A DNA stretch of 60,868 nt, taken from contig JAFVXE010000048.1 of assembly GCA_017501255.1 (NCBI GenBank), positions 1 through 60,868 on the forward strand, read 5' to 3'. The translations under genes and the position numbers were made by a program. Under the pieces are notes generated by a model. It did no database searches, was not told where the DNA came from, and was given only the letters and a program-made list of their open reading frames with translations. Positions 9,668-19,048 of the stretch are shown here, one piece after another. This stretch comes from Clostridia bacterium. Its GTDB lineage: Bacteria; Bacillota; Clostridia; Christensenellales; Aristaeellaceae. Every line of letters begins with the position of its first letter. Position 1 is the first letter of the stretch.

Positions 9668-10087
9668 TTACTCCAAAGTGACATAAGGCAGCAGCTTGAC
9701 CAGCGTTTTTTCGCCGATGCCCTTTACGCAGAGAAGGTCTTCCGGATAGTAAAAGAATCCGTGGGTAATCCGTTCCTCAATGATAGCCTGAGCCAGTGTG
9801 GGCCCAACGCCGGGAATGGTGGTCAGCTCGTCCACACCGGCGGTGTTCACGTTGACCGCCCCTTCCAGTGGCTGATGCTGAACCATGGGAGAAGCCGCTG
9901 CACAGCTCCCGGTATTGGGGCTGCGAAACACATACGCAGGTATCGATTCCTTCGGTTTCAGATGAAGCAGCATGAGTGCCGCCGCCACAAGGCACAGCAA
10001 CGCCAGCACCCAGCTGAAAATCCGCTGGATGCTGCGCCCTTTCTGCCGGGTGGTTGGCTTCGCTGCGTTCAGCCGTATCCAGATCAT
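9668..10087 (-). CDS. ComEA-like membrane-anchored helix-hairpin-helix protein
   Basis: A 139-residue protein with one membrane segment (about residues 24-46) and a C-terminal double helix-hairpin-helix DNA-binding domain: VNVNTAGVDELTTIPGVG followed by LLCVKGIGEKTL. This is the ComEA-type receptor that binds incoming double-stranded DNA outside the cell, here with a short spacer between anchor and HhH. No other competence gene (comEC, comF) is in the window, so a role in uptake is inferred from family only. The ATG shares a base with the cysS stop, and leuA follows after 13 bases. Confidence 0.8.
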   Translation of the reverse strand: MIWIRLNAAKPTTRQKGRSIQRIFSWVLALLCLVAAALMLLHLKPKESIPAYVFRSPNTGSCAAASPMVQHQPLEGAVNVNTAGVDELTTIPGVGPTLAQAIIEERITHGFFYYPEDLLCVKGIGEKTLVKLLPYVTLE

Positions 10088-11484
10088 CAGACGCCCTTGC
10101 GCACCTTCTGACCGGCGGCAGTGTCTTCCAGAATGTAGCCCATGGCCTTGATCTGGTCACGGAGTTCGTCGCTGCGCTTCCAGTTCTTTTCCTTGCGGGC
10201 CTGCGCACGCTCGTCCACCAGCGCCTGCACATCGGCGGGCAGACCGTCTTCCTTCTTCATCAGCAGGCCCAGCACATCCGTCATGCCCAGCAGTTTTTCC
10301 TTGCCATAGACCACAGCCTTGCGGCTCACATCAGTGGCATTCAGCTTGTGCACTTCACGCACCAGTTCAAAGATGGCGCCCAGCGCATCGGCGGTGTTCA
10401 GGTCGTCATCCATGGCAGCCATGAAACGGGTCTGAGACTGGTCGGCAAATGCCATGAAAGCAGCTTCGGCTTCGTTGGGTTCACGATCCTTGGCGGCATT
10501 CTCCAGGAAAGCCAGCTGATCGCGGGCGATGTAGAGTCGCTCCAGGCTGCTCTGAGCCTGAGCGATCTGATCCCGGCTGAAGTTGAGGGGGCTGCGGTAG
10601 TGGGCGGACAGGGTGAACATACGCACCGCTTCCAGATCGTATTCCTTGGCGATATCACGCACGGTGAAGAAATTGCCCTTGGACTTGGACATCTTCTCAT
10701 TATCGATGTTCAAAAAGCCGTTGTGCATCCAGTAATTCACATAGGGCTTGCCAGTGGCGCCGCTGGTCTGGGCAATCTCGTTCTCATGGTGCGGGAAGAG
10801 CAGATCCTTGCCGCCGGCATGGATATCAAAGGTTTCGCCCAGATAGGTGGTGCTCATGGCAGAGCACTCGATGTGCCAGCCGGGACGACCCATGCCCCAG
10901 GGGCTTTCCCAAGCGGGTTCGCCGGGCTTTTGCGCCTTCCACAGGGCGAAATCCAGCGGATCTTCCTTCTGTTCATCCACGCTGACACGGGCACCGGAAG
11001 CCAGATCTTCCAGATTCTGACCGCACAGGCAGCCATAATCCTTGAAAGCCCGGACACGGTAGTACACATCACCGTTGCTCTCGTAGGCAAGGCCATTGTC
11101 CACCAGTTTCTGGATCATGGCGATAATCTGCTCCATGTGTTCGGTGGCACGGGGATGCACCGTGGCAGGACGAATGCCCAGCGCCTTGGCATCCACGAAG
11201 TATTCACCGATGTATTTCTCCGCAATGGCTGCAACAGTGGTGTTTTCCTCGTTGGCACGGCGGATCATCTTGTCGTCAATATCGGTAAAGTTCTGCACAA
11301 AGGTCACTTCGTAGCCCTTGTACTCAAAATAGCGGCGCAGCACGTCAAACACAATGAACGGACGGGCATTGCCGATATGGAAATAGTTATACACAGTGGG
11401 GCCGCAGGCATAGATGCCCACCTTGCCCTCTTGAATAGGCTTGAACTCTTCCTTTTTACGGGTCATGCTGTTGTAAATCTGCAT
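10087..11484 (-). CDS. cysS: Cysteinyl-tRNA synthetase
   Basis: A class I aminoacyl-tRNA synthetase of 465 residues. The HIGN motif lies in [10 protein letters not shown] near residue 37, and MSKSKGN near residue 267; the zinc ligands of the catalytic domain (CGPTVYN, then the GWHIECS and HHENEIAQ segments) are all present. Upstream in-frame codons to 11556 lack a ribosome site; the start is the ATG at 11484. It lies 23 bases after cysE, a common pairing in Firmicutes where serine O-acetyltransferase and CysRS are made together and may share T-box or readthrough control; no T-box is visible in the short gap. Confidence 0.96.
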   Translation of the reverse strand: MQIYNSMTRKKEEFKPIQEGKVGIYACGPTVYNYFHIGNARPFIVFDVLRRYFEYKGYEVTFVQNFTDIDDKMIRRANEENTTVAAIAEKYIGEYFVDAKALGIRPATVHPRATEHMEQIIAMIQKLVDNGLAYESNGDVYYRVRAFKDYGCLCGQNLEDLASGARVSVDEQKEDPLDFALWKAQKPGEPAWESPWGMGRPGWHIECSAMSTTYLGETFDIHAGGKDLLFPHHENEIAQTSGATGKPYVNYWMHNGFLNIDNEKMSKSKGNFFTVRDIAKEYDLEAVRMFTLSAHYRSPLNFSRDQIAQAQSSLERLYIARDQLAFLENAAKDREPNEAEAAFMAFADQSQTRFMAAMDDDLNTADALGAIFELVREVHKLNATDVSRKAVVYGKEKLLGMTDVLGLLMKKEDGLPADVQALVDERAQARKEKNWKRSDELRDQIKAMGYILEDTAAGQKVRKGV

Positions 11485-11507
11485 ATTTTCCACTCCTTTG
11501 CAAAGGC

Positions 11508-12320
11508 TTATTCTGCTGATTCTTCGATGGATGCCGCCGCTTTGGAGGCACGGCATTTTTCACAGTCGCCGCTACATCGATGTAGCAGGGTTGCGGCTGT
11601 TTCCATGGGTGCCACATCATCAACCGGATCTGCGGAGGTCACTTGTTCCTCGCCGCAACACTCGGTGCATCCCAGCCGTTCCGCATGGCGTTTGAGGCAA
11701 CTTTCCAGCGTGCTCAACCGCTTCACCAGCGCTTCCATGCGCTCCAGCATGGGGTCGGGCAGGTTTACCTGATCCAGGTCAACGCCTTGGGCAGGCTGCT
11801 TTTTCTTGACGATCCGGCCCGGGTTGCCCACCACGGTACAGTTGTCCGGCACATCTTTCAAAACGATGGAACCCGCACCGATCTTCACATTATTGCCAAT
11901 ATTGATGGGGCCAAGCACTTTTGCGCCTGCGCCGATGGTCACATTGTTGCCGATGGTGGGATGGCGCTTGCCCACATCCTTGCCGGTACCGCCGAGGGTC
12001 ACGCCCTGATAGATGGTCACATCATCGCCGATGATGGTGGTTTCGCCGATTACCACACCATCGCCATGGTCGATAAACACCCGGCGGCCGATTTCCGCAC
12101 CGGGATGGATCTCAATGCCGGTCCGGTGCCGGGCTTGCTGGCTCAGCATACGGGCCAGCAGAATATGTCCCTTCCGGTACAGCTCATTGGCACGGCGATG
12201 CACCTTGAGCGCTTTGAGGCCGGGATAGCACAGCTTTACCTCTGCCATGGACTTGGCGGCAGGGTCACGCTGCAAAACCGCCTCCTGATCTTCTTTCACC
12301 AACGCTTTCCAATGGGTCAT
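11508..12320 (-). CDS. cysE: Serine O-acetyltransferase with a cysteine-rich tail
   Basis: Makes O-acetylserine from serine and acetyl-CoA, the entry to cysteine synthesis. The left-handed beta-helix hexapeptide region (about residues 65-165) contains the catalytic [13 protein letters not shown] and [10 protein letters not shown] segments, and ends at VVGNPGRIV. The usual short-type enzyme stops soon after this. Here about 85 further residues follow, with seven cysteines (SC, GC, ECC, then CSGDCEKC), a metal-site-like arrangement. The ATG overlaps the ppk1 frame (12317-12320), so it is coupled to ppk1, and cysS is 23 bases downstream. Confidence 0.94.
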   Translation of the reverse strand: MTHWKALVKEDQEAVLQRDPAAKSMAEVKLCYPGLKALKVHRRANELYRKGHILLARMLSQQARHRTGIEIHPGAEIGRRVFIDHGDGVVIGETTIIGDDVTIYQGVTLGGTGKDVGKRHPTIGNNVTIGAGAKVLGPINIGNNVKIGAGSIVLKDVPDNCTVVGNPGRIVKKKQPAQGVDLDQVNLPDPMLERMEALVKRLSTLESCLKRHAERLGCTECCGEEQVTSADPVDDVAPMETAATLLHRCSGDCEKCRASKAAASIEESAE

Positions 12321-14383
12321 GCGTTCTCTCCTTCTTTGTACGTGCCGTCAAACACCGCCTGCACCTGATGCAGCAGCACATCCTGCGCATCAATGGCCGG
12401 GGCTTCCTCTTCCTTGAGGGAATAGGAACCGTCGGGCAGGCGCACCCGCAGCTGCTGGTTATCCTTCAGTTGCAGGTACAGCACGTTTTCTACCGCCTGT
12501 TTGCAGGCTTCATCCTTCACGGGGAACATCAGCTCCACACGCTTATACAGATTACGGGGCATCCAGTCTGCCGATGACAGATAAACTTCCGGCTGACCCG
12601 CATTTTCAAAACGGAAGGCACGGGCGTGTTCCAGATTGCGCCCCACCAGAGAATACACTTCGATATTGTCGCTTTCGCCGGGAATTCCGGGAATCAGGCA
12701 ACAGATGCCGCGGATGATCAGCTGCACTTTCACCCCGGCACGCCCCGCCTGACACAGGGCTTCCATAATGCTTTCATCGCACAGGGAGTTCATCTTTGCG
12801 ATGATGCCGCTGGGCAGGCCGTTTTCAGCGTTTTCCTTCTCCCGCTCAATCAAGTGGAGAATCGTGGTCTGCAAGGTTTCGGGAGCCTTGGCCAACTCTT
12901 CCAGCGTAGCGGTTTCGCAGCCTTTGAGTTTTTCAAAGAAGGCGGCTGCATCCGCATTGAGGCCCTCATCAGCCGTCAGTAGTCCAAAATCGGTATACAG
13001 CTTGGCAGTGCCGTCGTGGTAGTTGCCGGTGCCCAGATGCACCACACTCTGCCACTGGCCATCCACTTCCCGCTGAATCAAAGCGATCTTGCTGTGGGTC
13101 TTCATACCGGGGAAGCCGTAGCAGACCTTGCAGCCGGCCCGGCTGAGGCGTTCGCCCCAGAACAGGTTGTTGTCCTCGTCAAAGCGGGCACAGGATTCCA
13201 TCAGCACGAATACATCCTTGCCAGCTGCCGCCGCATCCGCCAGCGCTGCCACAATGGGGCTGTTGCCGGAGACCCGGTACAGGGTCATCTGAATGGAGCG
13301 CACACAGGGATCCTTGGCTGCCTGCTCCAGCAGATTCACTACCGGGGCAAAGCTATGGTAGGGATGATACATCAGATAATCCCGCTGAAGGATCTGTTCA
13401 AAAGCATCCTTGCCCATCAGTTCTTCATAAACCACGGGTTCGCAGGGAATGTATTTCAGGTCGGGGCGCTTCACCATGCCGTAAAGCCCCATCATCAGCT
13501 TGTTCAGATCCAGCGGACCGGTGGCACGGTAGCGCTGCTCCAGCTTGATGGAGAAACGCTCCGTCAGCATCCCCAGCATTTCTTCGCTCATGCGCTCTTC
13601 GGCTTCCAGACGCATCACATCGCCTGTGGGGCGCTTATCCAGCATCTGTTTCACCGCATCGCTGAGCGCTTCGCATTCCTCCAGCTCAAAATTCTGGTTG
13701 CGCAGAATCCGGAAAGCGGCTGCGTGCTCCACCACATCACCGGGGAACAGCTTTTCCAGATGATGCTTCACAATCTCTTCCAAACGGATGAGATAACGGT
13801 TTTCGCTGTCGGCGGAAAGCTCATACAGGCGGGGCAGGGAGGTGGGCAGCGCCACGATGGCAAAACGGCTCTTGCGGCGGCCCCTGCCTTGCAATTTCAC
13901 ACAGATATGCAGCTGCTTCTGGGCAGGCTGCGCTTCCTCCGGCAGCACCTTGAGATGAGCAGCAATATCGTTGGTAAACAGCGAAAGCTCCCGGGCACGC
14001 TGTTCCTCGTCCATGGTAAAAACGGGGTACAGCCGAACGCCGTGAAGATACAATTCACTGCGGATACCTTCATACAGCAAGTACTGAATATTGTTCTGGC
14101 GCAGGATTTCCTTGTTGATTTTCTTGCGCAGATTTTCGGCAGTAATGCCGCCCAACACTTTTTTATCGGGCTTGCGCTCGGCCTTCTTGAGCACACGCTC
14201 ATAGCGCACCTGCACAAACTCGTCCAGATTGGAGGTAACAATAGCCAAAAACTTGGCCCGCTCCAGCAGGGGATGATGGGTACGGTCAGCCACCATCTGC
14301 ACCCGACGATTGAACTGCAGCCAGCTCAATTCCCGGTTTTGCAGGGCTTTCTTGGGCCGCTGACTCTTTTGCATGGTTTCCAT
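12317..14383 (-). CDS. ppk1: Polyphosphate kinase 1
   Basis: A full-length 688-residue PPK1, which reversibly makes polyphosphate from ATP. The N-terminal [10 protein letters not shown] and [11 protein letters not shown] segments, the phospholipase-D-like catalytic domains with KTHSKIALI (the autophosphorylated His) and [18 protein letters not shown], and the second His region are present. GGGAGG eight bases before the ATG supports the start. It heads the long minus-strand run of ten genes; the stop overlaps the cysE start. Polyphosphate may affect stress, motility and sporulation, but nothing here shows a specific link. Confidence 0.96.
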   Translation of the reverse strand: METMQKSQRPKKALQNRELSWLQFNRRVQMVADRTHHPLLERAKFLAIVTSNLDEFVQVRYERVLKKAERKPDKKVLGGITAENLRKKINKEILRQNNIQYLLYEGIRSELYLHGVRLYPVFTMDEEQRARELSLFTNDIAAHLKVLPEEAQPAQKQLHICVKLQGRGRRKSRFAIVALPTSLPRLYELSADSENRYLIRLEEIVKHHLEKLFPGDVVEHAAAFRILRNQNFELEECEALSDAVKQMLDKRPTGDVMRLEAEERMSEEMLGMLTERFSIKLEQRYRATGPLDLNKLMMGLYGMVKRPDLKYIPCEPVVYEELMGKDAFEQILQRDYLMYHPYHSFAPVVNLLEQAAKDPCVRSIQMTLYRVSGNSPIVAALADAAAAGKDVFVLMESCARFDEDNNLFWGERLSRAGCKVCYGFPGMKTHSKIALIQREVDGQWQSVVHLGTGNYHDGTAKLYTDFGLLTADEGLNADAAAFFEKLKGCETATLEELAKAPETLQTTILHLIEREKENAENGLPSGIIAKMNSLCDESIMEALCQAGRAGVKVQLIIRGICCLIPGIPGESDNIEVYSLVGRNLEHARAFRFENAGQPEVYLSSADWMPRNLYKRVELMFPVKDEACKQAVENVLYLQLKDNQQLRVRLPDGSYSLKEEEAPAIDAQDVLLHQVQAVFDGTYKEGENA

Positions 14384-14424
14384 CGCTCCAACCTCCCGTA
14401 TTCATCCATAGGGATACAGCTTAT

Positions 14425-14433
14425 AGTATACCA
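14425..14433 (-). promoter_or_regulatory. Extended -10 promoter before ppk1
   Basis: Minus-strand TGGTATACT forms an extended -10 about 45 bases before the ppk1 ATG. No good -35 is seen at the usual distance, as expected for a TGn-type promoter. It would drive the ppk1-cysE-cysS-comEA-leuA-EPS run. Confidence 0.45.
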
Positions 14434-14514
14434 TATTTCCCATCCGGCGTATAGTGGCATTTTAATGGAGGATGGATTTTCTGTACGAAAGCCGGTTTGA
14501 TATATGGGCATAAA

Positions 14515-14545
14515 AAACACCAGACCCTTTCCCAGTCTGGTGTTT
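14515..14545 (-). terminator. Terminator after the DUF6144-like gene
   Basis: An 11-bp perfect stem (515-525 of this kilobase with 535-545), nine-base loop and a minus-strand T run stop transcription before ppk1. The gap 14384-14566 holds only this and the ppk1 promoter. Confidence 0.85.
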
Positions 14546-14566
14546 ACTTAAACATCCCGAACAGGC

Positions 14567-15112
14567 TCACCACTCAACCTCGATAACGCACCTGCTGCCT
14601 CCGGCTTTCTGGCTTTCTATCAACGAAACACAGACATCTTCATCTTTGAAAACTTCTCTAAAAATGCTTTCTGCATTTCCAAGCGTGCAATAGCACCAGG
14701 TTTTGGATATTTCGCCCGGAACCCTCTTGATACAGGCGCAGTAGCACTGGGGATAACAGAAACGGAGCTTCCGTTCCGATACATATTCCAGCTTTGCAAA
14801 GGTTTCTTTGGCGTTGAAGGCATCCACAAATTGCCGGATGCTGGTTGCGCTGCTGCGATACTTACACAGTTTGTTGGCGATCGACTTGCCATCATTACAT
14901 TTACAAGCCTTACGGATGCTGATCACCGTTTCAGTATCGAAATGCTGTTCCAGAAAATCGCAGACAGTTCTTGCCCATTGGTATTTTTTCTGTGGATCTG
15001 CTGCTTTGGACAATGGATATGTCTGTGCAAATGCTTCCGCTTGCGCTGCGTCTGCATTTTGCCTGATACTTTCAATCAGTCGGATACTATGGGCATTATC
15101 ATTCTTTGCCAT
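14567..15112 (-). CDS. Uncharacterised cysteine-rich protein, DUF6144-like
   Basis: A 181-residue soluble protein I do not recognise beyond a resemblance to DUF6144. The N-terminal 60 residues are helical; the second half is cysteine-rich (CKCND, CYPQCYCACIKR, KTWCYCTLGN), ending in a beta-rich segment with GGSRCVIEVEW. The pairs of cysteines could bind a metal or cluster. The start at 15112 follows GGGAG by six bases; two upstream in-frame ATGs are possible. It begins 19 bases after the rRNA methyltransferase stop, so the two are probably cotranscribed. Confidence 0.55.
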   Translation of the reverse strand: MAKNDNAHSIRLIESIRQNADAAQAEAFAQTYPLSKAADPQKKYQWARTVCDFLEQHFDTETVISIRKACKCNDGKSIANKLCKYRSSATSIRQFVDAFNAKETFAKLEYVSERKLRFCYPQCYCACIKRVPGEISKTWCYCTLGNAESIFREVFKDEDVCVSLIESQKAGGSRCVIEVEW

Positions 15113-15131
15113 CTCATTCTCCCTTGTCATC

Positions 15132-15953
15132 TCAGCACCCGCCCCGCTGCCGGGTGATCTCATACATCAAAATGGAGGCTGCACAGCTGACATTAAACGA
15201 GGAAGCATAGGAATCCTCCGCCATGGGAATGGTGCACAGTACATCGCAGGCTTCCTTGAAGGCTTTGTTCAAGCCCATGGTTTCATTGCCCATCATGAGC
15301 ATCAGGGGCACGGTCAAATCAGCATTGTAAACCGGCAATTCCTTGTGGGCAGTGGTACCCAGCAGGGTAAAGCCAGGGTATTGCCGGCGAAGTTTCTCCA
15401 CGTAGGCAAACAGCTCACTGTTATCCTCCACACGGATCACCGACAGGTTGAAGAAGCTGCCCATGGCAGAAACCACTACATCCGGGTCGTAAAGATCCAC
15501 TGCATGGCCGGTGATCAGCAGCGCATCTGCGCCCAACGCATCGCAGGAACGAATCATGGTGCCCAGATTGCCCCGGTTGGAGGGACGGTCAAACAGCACC
15601 AGAAAAGGCTTTTCCGACAGCTGGATTGCATCAAGGCTGTCCCGCCGCATTTCGATGATCGCCATCAGCTCGGAGGTGTCCTCCTTGCCGCTCAGATCCC
15701 GCATCAAATCAGCGGTCAGGCAATAATTGACCTCTGTAGGGGTCTGTCGGATCATATCCTTTGCCCAGCCGGACAGATTGTTCCTGTCATACAGCAGCGA
15801 CTTGATCTTCCAGCCGTTTTTTACCGCTTCATTCAGGCTGCGCACACCTTCCACCAGAAACTCATTGTATTTGTAGCGTTTGTTGCGGTTGGTCTTGAGT
15901 ACCTCAAACTTCTGATACGCCGCATTCTTGCTGAAAATGTTGATTTCTGCCAT
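15132..15953 (-). CDS. TrmH/SpoU-family RNA 2'-O-methyltransferase
   Basis: A 273-residue SPOUT-class methyltransferase. The N-terminal substrate-binding domain ends with KYNEFLVEGVRSL; the C-terminal knot has the three SpoU motifs: RPSNRGNLGTMIRSC, LMMGNETMGLN and NVSCAASILMYE. It should transfer a methyl group from SAM to a ribose of rRNA or tRNA; the exact target cannot be told. The start at 15953 has AAAGGA nine bases upstream; an in-frame extension to 16031 has none. Confidence 0.88.
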   Translation of the reverse strand: MAEINIFSKNAAYQKFEVLKTNRNKRYKYNEFLVEGVRSLNEAVKNGWKIKSLLYDRNNLSGWAKDMIRQTPTEVNYCLTADLMRDLSGKEDTSELMAIIEMRRDSLDAIQLSEKPFLVLFDRPSNRGNLGTMIRSCDALGADALLITGHAVDLYDPDVVVSAMGSFFNLSVIRVEDNSELFAYVEKLRRQYPGFTLLGTTAHKELPVYNADLTVPLMLMMGNETMGLNKAFKEACDVLCTIPMAEDSYASSFNVSCAASILMYEITRQRGGC

Positions 15954-16071
15954 CTTGTCACATCCTTTGCATTTCACAAGAATCATACTCCCAAAACCGA
16001 ATTTCGTCAACGTGAGGCCATGCTTAGCCATCTTTGATCTAAGCGCATTTTGATGCCGGTTGCCGTCATAT

Positions 16072-16086
16072 CCTCCCTGCAGGAGG
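16072..16086 (+). promoter_or_regulatory. Hairpin covering the sigK ribosome-binding site
   Basis: CCTCC (16072-16076) and GGAGG (16082-16086) can pair around a five-base loop, hiding the Shine-Dalgarno sequence of sigK. This could tune sigK translation. It is short, so it may simply be chance. Confidence 0.4.
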
Positions 16087-16093
16087 GATGCAA

Positions 16094-16792
16094 GTGATAC
16101 CGACCATGTTGTTCTGGCTCATCAAGGATTGTCTGTTTCTGTTGGGATACATCTCCGGCAACCAGTGTTTCAAAAAGCCCCTGAATGCCAATGAGGAAAA
16201 AGAATTGCTGCTGCGCCTGAAAAGCGGCGATGAGGATGCCCGGCAGTTGCTGATCGAGCACAATATGCGGCTGATCGTCCACATTGCAAGAAAATACAAA
16301 GTTCCCGGTTGTACCTTCGATGATCTGATCTCCATCGGCGCCATCGGGCTGATCAAAGCAGTGAAGAGCTACGATATGGATGCCGGTACTTCTCTGAGCA
16401 CCTATGCCGCCCGGTGCATCGAGAACGAAATCCTCATGAGTCTTCGCCAGAGCCGGAAACAGCAGGCGGATATCAGTCTCAACGAACCGCTGGGAACCGA
16501 CAGCGACGGCAATGCCGTTACCTTTGCCGATCTGCTGGGCACAGACCCGGATCTGGTGGAGGATGAAGTACGCAGGCGCATCACCCTCCGGGCAGTGCGG
16601 CAAGCTCTGCCCGGCTTGCCCGAGCGGGAGAAATTGGTGCTCAGTATGCGCTATGGGCTGACTGACGGCATTATGCACCCTCAGCATGAGATTGCCAAGA
16701 TACTGGGCATCAGCAGGTCCTATGTTTCCCGGGTGGAGAAGCACGGCATTGAACTCCTTCGGGAAGCCTTGGAGGAAAAAATGCGCCGCTGA
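16094..16792 (+). CDS. sigK: Sporulation sigma factor sigma-K
   Basis: A sigma-70 family factor of 232 residues with the features of sigma-K. A hydrophobic pro-sequence (LFWLIKDCLFLLGYISG) precedes NQCFKKPLNANEEKELL; then region 2 with LIEHNMRLIVHIARKY, DLISIGAIGLIKAV and TYAARCIENEILMSLR; then region 4 with the helix-turn-helix HEIAKILGISRSYVSRVEK. In spore formers it is made in the mother cell and activated by cleavage of the pro-sequence. The gene is uninterrupted, with no skin element. An ATG at 16088 touches the GGAGGG, so the GTG at 16094, six bases away, is the likelier start. Loss of the usual KKYY after region 2.1 (RKY here) looks minor. Confidence 0.93.
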   Translation: MIPTMLFWLIKDCLFLLGYISGNQCFKKPLNANEEKELLLRLKSGDEDARQLLIEHNMRLIVHIARKYKVPGCTFDDLISIGAIGLIKAVKSYDMDAGTSLSTYAARCIENEILMSLRQSRKQQADISLNEPLGTDSDGNAVTFADLLGTDPDLVEDEVRRRITLRAVRQALPGLPEREKLVLSMRYGLTDGIMHPQHEIAKILGISRSYVSRVEKHGIELLREALEEKMRR

Positions 16793-16831
16793 TCGAAAGT
16801 AAGATACATACCCCCACTTTCAGGAGGCCGT

Positions 16832-17596
16832 ATGTACGACGATCTGCTCTTCTATCACGCTTACGAGGATTTCTACCGCATGGCTGCAACCTCTCCGGCT
16901 TTTGCCGCCTATTGCCGGGATGCCTTCGGCGAGGATTTTTCCCAGGATGGCTTCAGCGACCTTGCACAAATCCAGCAGGTCCTCCCCCACATTCCTCAAG
17001 GAAAACCTGCACATATTCTGGATATTGGCTGCGGCAATGGCAAAATGCTTGGTTATCTGCAAAAGCAGACCGGTGCTTTTATTCATGGTTTTGATTATTC
17101 CCGGCAGGCCATTCAGACGGCAAAGCATCTGTTTCCGGAGCATTCCGATTTTCAGGTGGGGTTGATTGGTGAAATGGATTACCCGGCTGCCAGCTTTGAT
17201 GTGGTCACCTCCATGGATATCCTGTATTTTGCTCCGGATATGACAGGGCTTGTGGCACAGATCAAGCGCTGGCTTAAACCCGACGGCGTGTTTTTTGCCG
17301 GCTATCAGGAAGGGGATGTCATTCCCAAAACCAACAGCTGGGAGGAATCACAGTTGGCAAAGGCGTTGCAAGCCAATGCAATGGTTGCTGAATATACGGA
17401 TATTACTTACCAGACCTGGCAATTGCTTCGCAAAAAGCGTCAGGCGGCTGAAACGCACCGTGAACTCTTTCTGGCAGAAAAGCAGGAGGAATGGTATCAG
17501 TTGTTGATGACACAAACCGAATGTGCAGCCAGCGATTATGAATTCTTTTCAAAAAAATACAGTCGTTATTTGGTGGTTACGCGAAAAAACCCATAA
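16832..17596 (+). CDS. Class I SAM-dependent methyltransferase
   Basis: A 254-residue methyltransferase. The SAM-binding motif I is ILDIGCGNGKMLGYL (about residues 66-80), followed by FDYSRQAIQTAK and the motif IV-like SFDVVTSMDILYF, then a helical C-terminal domain. Substrate unknown; small molecule or quinone-type methylation are both possible. AGGAGG four bases before the ATG decides the start. It begins 39 bases after sigK on the same strand, so it may be read with sigK. Confidence 0.8.
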   Translation: MYDDLLFYHAYEDFYRMAATSPAFAAYCRDAFGEDFSQDGFSDLAQIQQVLPHIPQGKPAHILDIGCGNGKMLGYLQKQTGAFIHGFDYSRQAIQTAKHLFPEHSDFQVGLIGEMDYPAASFDVVTSMDILYFAPDMTGLVAQIKRWLKPDGVFFAGYQEGDVIPKTNSWEESQLAKALQANAMVAEYTDITYQTWQLLRKKRQAAETHRELFLAEKQEEWYQLLMTQTECAASDYEFFSKKYSRYLVVTRKNP

Positions 17597-17707
17597 AACA
17601 TCTGGCTTTCCCCGTGAAAAACCTGTGCAACTTCAACAAATTGTGGTGGCCATTTCTCACAGAAACGACAAACTTTCTTATTTTTCGCCATTTTCCAGTA
17701 AAAACCA

Positions 17708-17736
17708 TTGCTGTATACCACAAGATATGGTATATT
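17708..17736 (+). promoter_or_regulatory. Promoter with overlapping inverted repeat
   Basis: TTGCTG (17708-17713), 17-base spacer, TATATT (17731-17736), with TG before the -10. ATACCA (17715-17720) and TGGTAT (17728-17733) form an inverted repeat across spacer and -10, a plausible operator for the small membrane protein gene. Confidence 0.55.
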
Positions 17737-17770
17737 CCATGTAACATAACAGGAAGTTTGGTGACCACCC

Positions 17771-18262
17771 ATGATCACGTTTATGCTTACCCTTACATTT
17801 GTTTTGCTGGGGTTACTGGTTGCATTTTTCATCTACGATCACAGGCAGAACTGTCAGCATCGCCAGCGGGTGCGCAAACTGTATGCTTCCCCCGTGATGG
17901 ATGCGCTTCAGCCCGCTCTGCACTTTGCCAAAAAGCACGCTGTGGAACTGGCAATCGTGGATAAGACCGGCGTTCATTTCCGCTTCCTGAGCCCGGGATA
18001 TGGCGAATATCATTTTGTGATGCGGGAGCATGGTTTTCAAAACCTGACCCCTGCCCAGCAAAGTGCCATGCGCACCGTTCTGGAGGAACGGCTGCCCCAT
18101 CTTACCGAGAAAACTCACTATCGCCTCAGCCGCAGAGCCATACAGCTGCCCAATGGTCAGACCGAATATTCCTACAGTTATATCATGTCCAATCAATACA
18201 AAGAAATGCTGACCCGTGCACCCTACTATGTACCCCAGATGGTGCCTTACGTGGGTTATTGA
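17771..18262 (+). CDS. Small membrane-anchored protein of unknown function
   Basis: A 163-residue protein not recognised. One N-terminal membrane segment (residues 4-22) is followed by a charged, His/Arg-rich soluble domain with YRLSRRAIQLPNG near its middle and a Tyr/Pro-rich end (YYVPQMVPYVGY). The ribosome site is weak (AGGAAG far upstream), and a second ATG at 17783 is possible. It has its own promoter and a shared terminator behind it. Confidence 0.55.
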   Translation: MITFMLTLTFVLLGLLVAFFIYDHRQNCQHRQRVRKLYASPVMDALQPALHFAKKHAVELAIVDKTGVHFRFLSPGYGEYHFVMREHGFQNLTPAQQSAMRTVLEERLPHLTEKTHYRLSRRAIQLPNGQTEYSYSYIMSNQYKEMLTRAPYYVPQMVPYVGY

Positions 18263-18274
18263 GCGAAAAACAGT

Positions 18275-18314
18275 AAACGACCGCCCGAAGATCCGAAGAT
18301 TTGGGCGGTCGTTT
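18275..18314. terminator. Bidirectional terminator
   Basis: A 12-bp perfect stem (AAACGACCGCCC with GGGCGGTCGTTT) with T runs on both strands lies between two convergent genes and can stop both. Confidence 0.92.
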
Positions 18315-18319
18315 TTCGT

Positions 18320-19012
18320 TTACAGATGATCGCACAGCCATTGATGAACGATCGGAAAATCTGCTTCCTCCATAAAAGGATGCTGGCTGTTTCCCGAAAG
18401 GGTCATATCACAGCCAAAACGCTTGGCAAATTGCTCGATCACTGCCAGCGATTGCAGATCATCCCTTCCCCCATAAAGGATATGGGTGGGGCTGTTCCAC
18501 TTCGTTACCGGATGGGCCAGCACATACTGGAAATAGTCCCAACTCATCAGATCAATGGGTGTATCGATTTCTTTTTCCTTGGCAAGGCGTTCCTCAGTAA
18601 TGCCAAACCATAAAAACATCTGGCGGATCAGATACTCCATATCCAGAATGGGCGACTGAAACAAGCAGTTGGTAAAGGTTCGATCCCGATAAGCGTGCAG
18701 GCTGAAATAAGCGCCCAGACTGCATCCATAGAGGGATACTTCCTTCCAGCGCCGGAACACATACTCACCCATCACCGTCAGATCGTGGATTCCATTCCAG
18801 ATATCGCAGCGCTTTGTTTCATCCTTTCGTTCGCCATGCTGGGGCAGGTCGAAGGAGATGGTCTGGTATCCTTTCTCAGCAGCGATTTCAGCAATTCCTT
18901 CTGCTGATTCCTTGCAGGACATCTTTCCATGAACGCACAGATAAACCTTCTCTGATTCTTCGCCCCAGACAAGCGCTGGAATGCCCTCGATATTGATTTT
19001 CTCCACCTTCAT
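18320..19012 (-). CDS. Alpha/beta hydrolase (esterase-like)
   Basis: A 230-residue alpha/beta hydrolase. The oxyanion strand is LCVHGKMSCKE, the nucleophile elbow LYGCSLGAYFS (Ser near residue 97), the acid is in ILYGGRDDL, and the His in GNSQHPF, giving a complete catalytic triad. No signal peptide, so cytoplasmic. Substrate unknown. It follows recO by about 36 bases on the same strand. Confidence 0.8.
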   Translation of the reverse strand: MKVEKINIEGIPALVWGEESEKVYLCVHGKMSCKESAEGIAEIAAEKGYQTISFDLPQHGERKDETKRCDIWNGIHDLTVMGEYVFRRWKEVSLYGCSLGAYFSLHAYRDRTFTNCLFQSPILDMEYLIRQMFLWFGITEERLAKEKEIDTPIDLMSWDYFQYVLAHPVTKWNSPTHILYGGRDDLQSLAVIEQFAKRFGCDMTLSGNSQHPFMEEADFPIVHQWLCDHL

Positions 19013-19048
19013 CGCATTTCACTTCCGTTTCATGTAGTCAAACAGTCC

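Noticed and set aside
16088..16093. ATG at 16088 as the sigK start
   Set aside because: It directly touches the GGAGGG ribosome site, leaving no spacing; the GTG six bases on fits better.
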